Below, one piece after another: positions 5,674-12,191 of a stretch of 12,191 nt of DNA (the stretch's first letter is position 1; the number at the start of each line of letters is the position of its first letter). The notes under the pieces were generated by a model, which was given only the letters and a program-made list of their open reading frames with translations, did no database searches and was not told where the DNA came from. Where the stretch lies: the NCBI RefSeq assembly GCF_040649515.1, contig NZ_JBEZFP010000206.1, forward strand, positions 1 through 12,191, read 5' to 3'. Made by a program: the position numbers and the translations under genes. This DNA is from Yinghuangia elevatio (GTDB taxonomy: Bacteria > Actinomycetota > Actinomycetes > Streptomycetales > Streptomycetaceae).

Positions 5674-7074
5674 TCACCCCCCCAGCAGCCCGCCCAGCGG
5701 GTTGCTGTTGCTCGCGCCGCCCGCGTTCGAGGGCTTCTGCGACGTGGCCTTCGGCTGCGTCGTCGCGGCCGCCGGGGCGTTGTTGCCGCCCGTGGTGGCC
5801 GCCGGCTTCCGGGTCGCGGTGGCGCCGGCCGGCGTCTTGGCCGCCGGGCTGGTCTTCGGAGCCGTCGACGGGGACGTCGCCGGGCCCTTGGTCGCGCCCG
5901 GCGCCCCCGAGGCACCCGAGGTGCCCGGGGCGGCGGAGCTGCCCGGCTGCGGGGCGGGCGGCGGAGCGACCGCCGGGCCCGGCAGCTGGGGCGCCTCCTC
6001 CGAGGCCGCGGGGCCGGACACCGACGTCTCGGGCGTGCCGCCCGCCGGCAGCGTGGTGTCGGGGGCCGTCGGGTGCCCGAACAGCGCACCCGCGAGCAGC
6101 GTCAGGCCGACGCCCGCACCCGCGATGATCGAGCCGTACCCGAGCTTGCGGCGCCGGGCGCGTACCGGGATCGTCAGCGGACCGCGCCAATTGCGCAGCG
6201 ACAGCCAGCAGTCCACCGAATACATCGGCGCGCCCGCGAGTGCCAGCGGGCTCCACGCCGCCAGGAACACCACGTAGGCCGCGTGGTACGGCGACGAACT
6301 CCCGCCCACCGCGACCAGCACGCCGAGCGACAGCAGCATGCCGATCATGCCCATCGCCCGGGTCCACAGCCCCAGCAGCGCGCCGACGCCGGCCACCACC
6401 TGCCCGAAGGCGAACAGCAGCCCGACCGTGATCGCGTGCTGCGACGCGAGGTCGAGGACGCCGGGCACGAAGCTGCCGCCCCGCAGCACCTCGATGCGGT
6501 GCGCGAAGGAATCGGGCGCGTCCGCGTCCAGGAACGCGGGGTCGTACAGCTTGCGCAGACCCTCCAACAGGAAGGCGATGCCCAGGAACCCGCGCAGCGG
6601 CAGCAGGAACGTCCCCGGCTGCAACGGCCCGCGCTTCGCCGGCGCCGGAGGCTGCGCCTTCGCGGCCGAGGACCGGGCCTCCGTACGAGCCGCGGTGCGC
6701 GCGGCTGCCGTACGCGAGGTCCGCGCGGCGGCGGGCCGGTCGCGTGCCGGGCGGTCGCGTACGGGCCTGTCGCGCACCGGCGGCATCACCGACGTCGGCG
6801 GGTCCGCCCCCGGATCGACCCGCGGCAGCTCGGTGGTGGCGTCGGTCGGGTCCGACCGGAACCCGTCACGCTGCCCGGGCACCTGCGCCTCGCGCGCACC
6901 CGGGGGCGGTCCGATCACCACCCGAAGACTGCGGGTGGCGGCGGACACGGCCGCAGGATCGACCGGGTCCCGTACCAAGGTCGGGACGCTTCCGAAATCC
7001 GCGGGTCCCCCACCGCTCAGCCGGTCGTCCTGATCACGCTGGCCACCAAAGCGGCCTTCCGATCTGGTCTCCAC
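5674..7074 (-). CDS. DoxX-like integral membrane protein with long disordered ends
   Basis: The 466-residue product has three parts. Residues 1-150 are polar and probably disordered and cytoplasmic, with Arg/Asp/Pro and Ala/Arg/Thr repeats (RDRPVRDRPARDRP). Residues about 155-283 hold four membrane segments with a DoxX-family look: LPLRGFLGIAFLLEGLRKLYDP, a second near 213-237 (FAFGQVVAGVGALLGL), 240-257 and 264-282. A basic cluster RARRRK (305-310) precedes a fifth segment (312-333), and then comes a tail of 130 residues rich in Pro, Thr and Ala ending SNPLGGLLGG. The positive-inside rule would place this tail outside the cell. DoxX proteins are linked to thiol/redox and quinone-related functions in other bacteria, but the role here is unknown. 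The start is taken as GTG 7074, which has only a weak upstream AGAG, so the exact N-terminus is uncertain. The gene lies 238 bp downstream of rlmB. Confidence 0.82.
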   Translation of the reverse strand: METRSEGRFGGQRDQDDRLSGGGPADFGSVPTLVRDPVDPAAVSAATRSLRVVIGPPPGAREAQVPGQRDGFRSDPTDATTELPRVDPGADPPTSVMPPVRDRPVRDRPARDRPAAARTSRTAAARTAARTEARSSAAKAQPPAPAKRGPLQPGTFLLPLRGFLGIAFLLEGLRKLYDPAFLDADAPDSFAHRIEVLRGGSFVPGVLDLASQHAITVGLLFAFGQVVAGVGALLGLWTRAMGMIGMLLSLGVLVAVGGSSSPYHAAYVVFLAAWSPLALAGAPMYSVDCWLSLRNWRGPLTIPVRARRRKLGYGSIIAGAGVGLTLLAGALFGHPTAPDTTLPAGGTPETSVSGPAASEEAPQLPGPAVAPPPAPQPGSSAAPGTSGASGAPGATKGPATSPSTAPKTSPAAKTPAGATATRKPAATTGGNNAPAAATTQPKATSQKPSNAGGASNSNPLGGLLGG

Positions 7075-7240
7075 GCATCTCTAACCGCGGATCCCCCCGG
7101 GAGGATGCGGCCATACGGACATCTATCTTCGAGCCCCGCGACCGGCCCCGGTGACGCGCCCACCCGATACGGCGCCAGGAATCACCCGAAGGAGTTCGCC
7201 CAGGGCGCCGCCTGGCAGCGCCGCACCGGCACCCGGCAAC

Positions 7241-7255
7241 GCACGGCAGCCGTGC
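7241..7255 (-). terminator. Small hairpin downstream of rlmB
   Basis: GCACGG (7241-7246) and CCGTGC (7250-7255) form a 6-bp stem with a 3-nt loop, 58 bp past the rlmB stop on the minus strand. It is a weak terminator candidate. Confidence 0.35.
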
Positions 7256-7266
7256 TCAGCAGCCAC

Positions 7267-7297
7267 GTTGGGCAGATGTTGGGCAGATGTTGGGCAG
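7267..7297. repeat. 11-bp tandem repeat between rlmB and the DoxX gene
   Basis: gttgggcagat occurs at 7267-7277 and 7278-7288, followed by a partial third copy gttgggcag (7289-7297). The repeat starts 193 bp upstream of the DoxX gene start and lies just after the rlmB stop (7313). An 11-bp spacing keeps the copies on one helix face, as in several direct-repeat operators, but I find no convincing -10 box at the right distance. Confidence 0.75.
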
Positions 7298-7312
7298 TCG
7301 CGCCCGACAGGG

Positions 7313-8281
7313 TCAGATGCCGCGTCGGCGCGCGACCTCGTACAGCACGATCCCGGCCGCGACGCCCGCGTTGAGCGACTCGTTGCCCGCCGCCATCGGG
7401 ATGGCCACGGTCTGGTCGCACGTCTCGGTCACCAGCCGCGACAGGCCCTTGCCCTCCGAGCCGATCACGATGACCAGCGGTTCGTCGGCGGTCGACAGCT
7501 CGGCGAGCTCGTCGGTGCCGTCGGCGGCGAGGCCGACCACGAACAGCCCCTGCTTCTGGTACGCCTCCAGCACCTGCCGCAGGTTGGACGCCCGCGCCAC
7601 CGGCACGCGCGCCGCCGCGCCCGCCGACGTCTTCCAGGCACCCGCCGTCATCCCCGCGGCACGCCGCTCGGGGACGACCACGCCGTGCGCGCCGAAGGCC
7701 GCCGCGGAGCGGATGACCGCACCGAGGTTGCGCGGGTCGGTGATGCCGTCGAGCACGACCACGAGCGGCACCTCGCCGTTGTCGTGCGCGACCTCGACCA
7801 GGTCGTCGGGGTGGGCGTACTCGTACGCCGGGATCTGCAGCGCGAGGCCCTGGTGGTGGCCGCCCTCGGTGAGCCGGTCCAGCTCGGGGCGCGGCGCCTC
7901 CAGCAGCGGGATCGACATCTCGTTGGCGAGCTTGAGGGCCTCTCGCACGCGGTCGTCGGAGTCGATGAACTGCGCGACGTACAGCGCGCTCCCCGGGATG
8001 CCGGCGCGCAGCGCCTCGACCACCGAGTTGCGCCCGTACACCAGTTCCACGGTGCCCTTGCCGCCCCTGCCACGCGCGACGCCGGTACGGCCGGTCGGCC
8101 GCGCGGCACGCTTGGCCGCGGCGTTCGCGGCGCGCTGCTTGGCGTGCCCCTTGCGCATCTCGGCAGGCGGCGTCGGGCCCTTGCCGCGCAGCGCACGGCG
8201 GCTGTGCCCGCCCGTGCCGACCTGGGGCCCCTTCTTGCTCCCCGGGTTGCGCTTGTTGCGGCGCTGGCTGTTGCCGGCCAT
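7313..8281 (-). CDS. rlmB: 23S rRNA (guanosine-2251-2'-O)-methyltransferase RlmB (TrmH/SpoU family)
   Basis: This 322-residue SPOUT methyltransferase is expected to methylate the 2'-O of G2251 in the 23S P-loop using S-adenosylmethionine. The three SpoU motifs are present: motif 1 DGITDPRNLGAVIRSAAAFG (178-197, with N185 and R191), motif 2 IVIGSEGKGLSR (271-282) and motif 3 IPMAAGNESLNAGVAAGI (294-311), which form the knotted cofactor site. The substrate-binding domain begins with VYGRNSVVEAL (81-91). Residues 1-75 are a highly basic, disordered extension that probably contacts RNA and is common in actinobacterial members. The ATG at 8281 is chosen over an upstream frame opening at 8416 because AAGGGA precedes it by about 7 nt and the extra 45 residues are low complexity. 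A tRNA-targeting relative is possible but less likely given the neighbours. Confidence 0.92.
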   Translation of the reverse strand: MAGNSQRRNKRNPGSKKGPQVGTGGHSRRALRGKGPTPPAEMRKGHAKQRAANAAAKRAARPTGRTGVARGRGGKGTVELVYGRNSVVEALRAGIPGSALYVAQFIDSDDRVREALKLANEMSIPLLEAPRPELDRLTEGGHHQGLALQIPAYEYAHPDDLVEVAHDNGEVPLVVVLDGITDPRNLGAVIRSAAAFGAHGVVVPERRAAGMTAGAWKTSAGAAARVPVARASNLRQVLEAYQKQGLFVVGLAADGTDELAELSTADEPLVIVIGSEGKGLSRLVTETCDQTVAIPMAAGNESLNAGVAAGIVLYEVARRRGI

Positions 8282-8324
8282 GTCGATGTCCCTTCGGTGC
8301 TCTCGTCTCGCACGTACAACCGTA

Positions 8325-8347
8325 CGGCCGGGCGCTCGGCCCGGCCG
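8325..8347. promoter_or_regulatory. GC-rich hairpin in the rlmB leader region
   Basis: CGGCCGGGC (8325-8333) pairs with GCCCGGCCG (8339-8347) over 9 bp with a 5-nt loop, 44 bp upstream of the rlmB start on the minus strand. It could end read-through from cysS or be part of the rlmB leader; the sequence does not decide. Confidence 0.35.
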
Positions 8348-8402
8348 CATGGAGACGGTCGTACGCGAACCGCCGGTGCGGCGGCGACTGGTCAGTCCTT
8401 GT

Positions 8403-8420
8403 GCCGGTGCGCGCACCGGC
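8403..8420. promoter_or_regulatory. Perfect 18-bp palindrome between cysS and rlmB
   Basis: GCCGGTGCGCGCACCGGC is fully self-complementary. It lies 50 bp after the cysS stop and 122 bp before the rlmB start. Either a dimeric regulator's operator or a second terminator stem is possible. Confidence 0.4.
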
Positions 8421-8441
8421 GTCCTGGTTGCGGTCTCATCG

Positions 8442-8455
8442 CCCCGTTGCCGGGG
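8442..8455 (-). terminator. Short hairpin just after cysS
   Basis: CCCCG (8442-8446) and CGGGG (8451-8455) form a 5-bp stem around TTGC, 15 bp beyond the cysS stop. It is short, and any termination here may depend on the palindrome that follows. Confidence 0.35.
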
Positions 8456-8470
8456 TCGGGTGGAGCGGGC

Positions 8471-9883
<1,413 letters not shown>

Positions 9884-9925
9884 CCTGCGAGTTTACGGGG
9901 TGTCAGGGCGGGGAAGCTCCCGCAT

Positions 9926-10318
9926 TCAGCGCCGCGTGACGATCCGGTCCGGGGTGACCCGCACGACGACCCGCTCGTTCGCGGGGTCGCCCTCGCGGAA
10001 CGGCTTGCCGTCGTACCGCTGCGACAGCTCCTGGATCAGCTCGGGCGCGCCGTCGTCCTCCAGCACGGCGGTGCCCCTGACCTCGACATACGTATAGGGG
10101 TCGTCCTTCGGGTAGACGAGCAGCGTCACCCGCGGGTCCGCCTCGATATTCCGGTGCTTGCGGCGGCCCTTGACGGTCGAGACGAGCAGGTCGTCCCCGT
10201 CGGTCCGGAGCCAGACGACGGAAAGCTGCGGCCGTCCGTCGGGCAGCAGCGTCGCCATCGTGGCGAAGTTCGGTGCGTCGATCATCGTGCGCGCGGCGTC
10301 GGTGAGCTTGTCGGACAC
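9926..10318 (-). CDS. Small PPOX-class F420-dependent-type protein
   Basis: This 130-residue protein has the PPOX split-barrel fold. Residues 16-37 (PNFATMATLLPDGRPQLSVVW) match the N-terminal strand-turn-strand hallmark. 'LLVSTVKGRRKHRNIEADPRVTLLVYP' (44-70) contains the basic cofactor-phosphate segment, and 'YTYVEVRGTAVLEDDG' continues the barrel. It ends with 'VVVRVTPDRIVTRR'. Close actinobacterial relatives (Rv1155-like) use F420 or FMN, so an F420 oxidoreductase is the best call without a known substrate. The start is GTG 10318 with AGAGGA about 7 nt upstream. It sits between ispF and cysS, genes I recall as adjacent in Streptomyces, which suggests a lineage-specific insertion. It belongs to the same broad family as the 4960-5415 product but is clearly divergent from it. 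Confidence 0.92.
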   Translation of the reverse strand: MSDKLTDAARTMIDAPNFATMATLLPDGRPQLSVVWLRTDGDDLLVSTVKGRRKHRNIEADPRVTLLVYPKDDPYTYVEVRGTAVLEDDGAPELIQELSQRYDGKPFREGDPANERVVVRVTPDRIVTRR

Positions 10319-10339
10319 GGCGGTTCCTCTCGTCGTCGC

Positions 10340-10375
10340 TTCGGTGAAGGCTTCGGTGAAGGCTCCGGTGGAGTG
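10340..10375. repeat. 12-bp tandem repeat between ispF and the PPOX gene
   Basis: ttcggtgaaggc is repeated exactly at 10340-10351 and 10352-10363, followed by a diverged third copy, tccggtggagtg (10364-10375). It occupies most of the 70-bp gap between the ispF stop and the PPOX start, just upstream of the PPOX ribosome binding site. Confidence 0.75.
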
Positions 10376-10388
10376 GATGCCACGGAGG

Positions 10389-10895
10389 CTACGGGGCCGA
10401 AACCCGCACCACGAGCGCGGTGGCGATCGCCGCGAGCCCCTCGGCCCGCCCGGTCAGGCCGAGTCCGTCGGTGGTGGTCGCGGACACCGACACCGGAGCG
10501 TCGGCGGCTGCCGAGAGGGCCTTCTCGGCCTCGGCGCGACGGGGCCCGATCTTGGGGCGTACGCCGACCACCTGGACGGCGACATTGCCGATCTCGAACC
10601 CGGCCTCGCGTACCAGCCGGGCGGCCTCGGTCAGCAGTGCGATGCCGGACGCGCCGGACCACTCGGGGCGCGAGGTCCCGAAGTGCGCGCCGAGGTCGCC
10701 GATGCCGGCCGCGGAGAACAGCGCGTCGCAGGCCGCGTGGGCGGCGACGTCACCGTCGGAGTGGCCGGCGAGGCCGGTCTCCCCCGGCCAGTGCAGCCCC
10801 GCGACCCACAGGTCGCGGCCCTCCTCGAAGGGGTGGACGTCGACACCGATGCCGGTGCGGGGCAGACCTGCGAGGGGTGACGCGAGTTCGGACAT
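10389..10895 (-). CDS. ispF: 2-C-methyl-D-erythritol 2,4-cyclodiphosphate synthase
   Basis: This 168-residue enzyme converts CDP-ME 2-phosphate to the cyclodiphosphate MEcPP with release of CMP in the MEP pathway of isoprenoid synthesis; the family is trimeric. The metal ligands are D19 and H21 (GIGVDVHPF) and H53 (HSDGDVAAHAACD). H45-S46 of the same loop matches the family's substrate loop. The CDP-binding signature is ATTTDGLGLTGRAEG (139-153), where the E. coli glutamate position is D143. The start ATG 10895 has GGAG 5 nt upstream. The open frame continues further upstream (to 10979) only through a 15-bp tandem repeat. It follows ispD by 136 bp in the same direction. ispD and ispF act two steps apart in the pathway and are often neighbours or fused. 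Confidence 0.96.
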   Translation of the reverse strand: MSELASPLAGLPRTGIGVDVHPFEEGRDLWVAGLHWPGETGLAGHSDGDVAAHAACDALFSAAGIGDLGAHFGTSRPEWSGASGIALLTEAARLVREAGFEIGNVAVQVVGVRPKIGPRRAEAEKALSAAADAPVSVSATTTDGLGLTGRAEGLAAIATALVVRVSAP

Positions 10896-10910
10896 GGGGA
10901 CTCCGGATAG

Positions 10911-10955
10911 GGCGGACACGAAAACGGCGGACGCGAATACGGCGGACACGACTGG
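10911..10955. repeat. 15-bp tandem repeat upstream of ispF
   Basis: Three units, ggcggacacgaaaac (10911-10925), ggcggacgcgaatac (10926-10940) and ggcggacacgactgg (10941-10955), lie 16-60 bp before the ispF ATG. They are in the ispF frame and would encode five-residue repeats (VSAVF/ASAVF/VSALS) if translation began further upstream, but the ribosome binding site supports the ATG at 10895. Confidence 0.75.
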
Positions 10956-10962
10956 AACGCAA
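10934..10962 (-). promoter_or_regulatory. Possible ispF promoter
   Basis: On the minus strand TTGCGT (10962-10957) and TATTCG (10939-10934) are 17 bp apart, 39 bp upstream of the ispF start. The -10 box lacks the usual final T and lies in the tandem repeat. This is a weak motif match. Confidence 0.22.
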
Positions 10963-11031
10963 CAAGGTAGGGGGCACACGAACTCGACCGCTCGGCCCGC
11001 TCCCCGTGCCGCACCTGTTCCACTTGCTCGG

Positions 11032-11760
11032 CTACTCGGCCCGGTCCGCCCGTTGTTCGCGGCGGCGGTTCAGCAGCGCCTCGGCCAGCAGCAGGTCGAA
11101 CGGTCGGGTGACCTTGAACGCCTCCTCCGACCCCGGCACGACCGACACGGTGACGCCCATGCGCTCCACCATGCCGGCGTCGTCCGTGGTGTCGCCCTCG
11201 GGCGAGGCCTCGTGCGCGGCGGCCAGCACATCGCGCCGGAACCCCTGCGGTGTCTGCACGGCGCGCAACGAGGCCCGGTCGACCGTGCGCACCACGCACT
11301 CGGCGGCGCCGTCGGGCGCGACATCCGTGACTTCCTTGACCGTGTCGACGACGGGCAGCGCGGGGACGACCGCGAGCGCGCCGGCCTCGATCGTGGCCAC
11401 CACCGCCTCGACGACCTCGACCGGCACGAACGGCCGTGCGGCGTCGTGCACGAGGACGACCGGGCAGTCCCCGGTCAGCGCGTCGAGTGCGCGGCGTACC
11501 GATTCCTGGCGGGTGGCGCCGCCCGCGACGACCGTGACGGGCGCGTCCGCACCCAGTTCGCGCGCGAGCAACCCGCGTACGTCGTCGACACCGTCCGGCG
11601 GTGCGGCCACGACCGCGGCGTCGATACAGGGGGCCGCCAGCAGCGACCGCAGCGCATGGACGAGCATCGGCACGTCGCCGAGTTCCCGCAGTGCCTTGGG
11701 CAGCCCGCCGCCCAGGCGCAGTCCGAGCCCGGCCGCGGGCACCAGAACAGCAGCTCTCAC
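11032..11760 (-). CDS. ispD: 2-C-methyl-D-erythritol 4-phosphate cytidylyltransferase
   Basis: This 242-residue enzyme joins MEP and CTP to give CDP-ME and pyrophosphate in the MEP isoprenoid pathway. The CTP-binding loop is VPAAGLGLRLGGGLPKAL (7-24) with R15 and K22 as the catalytic basic residues. GGATRQESVRRAL (80-92) follows, then LVHDAARPFV (103-112) with D106, TPQGF (170-174), the TDDAGMVE segment (192-199) and FKVTRPFDL (215-223) with K216. The chosen GTG at 11760 has GAGGGA about 6 nt upstream and gives the exact family N-terminus. The frame is open for 67 more codons upstream, but that part is Pro/Ala low complexity. A 17-bp palindrome lies 27 bp upstream. The gene is first of the visible minus-strand series toward ispF and cysS. 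Confidence 0.95.
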   Translation of the reverse strand: MRAAVLVPAAGLGLRLGGGLPKALRELGDVPMLVHALRSLLAAPCIDAAVVAAPPDGVDDVRGLLARELGADAPVTVVAGGATRQESVRRALDALTGDCPVVLVHDAARPFVPVEVVEAVVATIEAGALAVVPALPVVDTVKEVTDVAPDGAAECVVRTVDRASLRAVQTPQGFRRDVLAAAHEASPEGDTTDDAGMVERMGVTVSVVPGSEEAFKVTRPFDLLLAEALLNRRREQRADRAE

Positions 11761-11786
11761 CGGAGATCCCTCACCCCATCGCGCGG

Positions 11787-11803
11787 TCCGGACGACGTCC
11801 GGA
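11787..11803. promoter_or_regulatory. 17-bp palindrome before ispD
   Basis: TCCGGACGACGTCCGGA has perfect 8-bp arms (11787-11794 and 11796-11803) around a single A. It ends 27 bp upstream of the ispD GTG, just before the ribosome binding site. An operator is plausible, since odd-length palindromes suit dimeric repressors. Confidence 0.45.
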
Positions 11804-11973
11804 TGCCGCTCCGAAGGTACCGGGACAACCGGGTGTACGCGCTCGGCCCCTGGGGAAGGTGCCCCAGCAGGCGCCCAGGCTGGTACCCCAGGTGCCGTGG
11901 AGCCGCCGCAACGCGGCAGCGCAGCAGTGACAACGCCGGACGACGGCGGGTACGACCGCACAACCGCCGCACC

Positions 11974-12000
11974 GCACGTGGCCGGGTTTTTGCCACGTGC
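11974..12000. terminator. Hairpin with CACGTG arms
   Basis: GCACGTGGC (11974-11982) and GCCACGTGC (11992-12000) are perfect 9-bp arms around cgggttttt. On the plus strand the loop has a T-run; on the minus strand it is A-rich. It could terminate an upstream minus-strand gene beyond the window edge, or be an operator pair, since each arm contains the palindrome CACGTG. Confidence 0.4.
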
Positions 12001-12191
12001 CTGTAGCCCGCGCGTGTCGCCCCGGGCGACCTGCCCGGGTGCGGCGCAGGACGGCGTACGTCACGACGCACCTCGCGTCGCGGCGTCACGCCGAGCAGCA
12101 CAGCCAGGCGAACGGGCCGACCGGTGTTGAACCGGAGACCGCCGCCCTCCGTGTACGCCTGTGAAATCCGTCGGTGCGCGCCGGGCCAGGG

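Larger units (their letters stand above)
11761..12191. other. Intergenic region upstream of ispD, no gene recognised
   Basis: I translated the minus strand to the window edge in three frames and see only arginine-, alanine- and proline-rich shadow frames without ribosome binding sites or family motifs. The region holds a 17-bp palindrome (11787-11803), a CTGGGG/CCCCAG stem near 11850, a CACGTG-containing hairpin (11974-12000) and a CCCGGGC/GCCCGGG stem (12021-12039). A carD-like gene would be expected further upstream by analogy with Streptomyces, but is not in view. Confidence 0.6.

Noticed and set aside
7075..7312. Possible tRNA or small RNA gene in the rlmB-DoxX gap
   Set aside because: I found no cloverleaf pairing, T-loop consensus or strong terminator with a promoter. 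Only the 11-bp repeats and one short stem are visible.
5494..7374. Long plus-strand frame opposite the DoxX gene
   Set aside because: The composition is Arg-rich with no domain, while the minus strand encodes clear membrane helices.
11757..12101. Minus-strand 114-residue Arg-rich frame upstream of ispD
   Set aside because: It has no ribosome binding site and no recognisable motif. It overlaps hairpins and the ispD translation start.
10154..12130. 658-residue plus-strand frame opposite ispD and ispF
   Set aside because: It is a shadow of the two MEP genes, with Ser/Thr/Arg low complexity and no start signal.

Overview
The window looks like chromosomal DNA from a high-GC actinomycete, most likely a streptomycete relative. 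The evidence is the very high G+C, GTG starts, Ala/Arg-rich proteins, an MsiK-type sugar ABC ATPase, two F420-type PPOX proteins, and the conserved gene set ispD, ispF, cysS and rlmB. I see no phage, transposon, CRISPR or RNA gene.

Left part (1-3513), minus strand: a conserved TPR protein of unknown role (226-2100) lies downstream of a LacI/GalR regulator that closely resembles Streptomyces MalR/Reg1 (2374-3513). Middle (3514-5415), plus strand: the multi-sugar ABC ATPase msiK (3722-4831) is read divergently from the regulator. It is followed by a 20-bp perfect hairpin and then a PPOX-fold flavin/F420-type protein (4960-5415). The regulator/msiK intergenic region is the richest regulatory stretch. 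It holds three CTTGCA elements of the Streptomyces maltose-operator type, a good -35/-10 pair, and a 16-bp site resembling the DasR (N-acetylglucosamine regulator) dre box. This suggests that the shared ATPase is under local control by a MalR-like protein and perhaps also by DasR.

Right part (5674-11760), all minus strand: ispD, ispF, a second small PPOX protein, cysS, rlmB and a DoxX-like membrane protein follow each other in transcription order. ispD and ispF supply two steps of the MEP isoprenoid pathway. cysS and rlmB serve translation and ribosome maturation. The plus PPOX gene and the DoxX gene converge at about 5416-5673, where there are two hairpins. The region from 11761 to the right edge (431 bp) has no recognisable gene. 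In Streptomyces I would expect a carD-like gene beyond the right edge, but none is visible here.

The most striking structure not explained by genes is a set of short tandem repeats in the spaces between genes, each with its own unit. They are a 9-bp degenerate array (85-210), 10-bp units (2147-2186), a second 9-bp array with a different consensus (5443-5550), 11-bp units (7267-7297), 12-bp units (10340-10375) and 15-bp units (10911-10955). A 21-bp duplication also lies inside the unusual C-terminal tail of the MalR-like regulator. I found no clear novel multi-gene system. The best leads are the msiK control region and this repeat habit.
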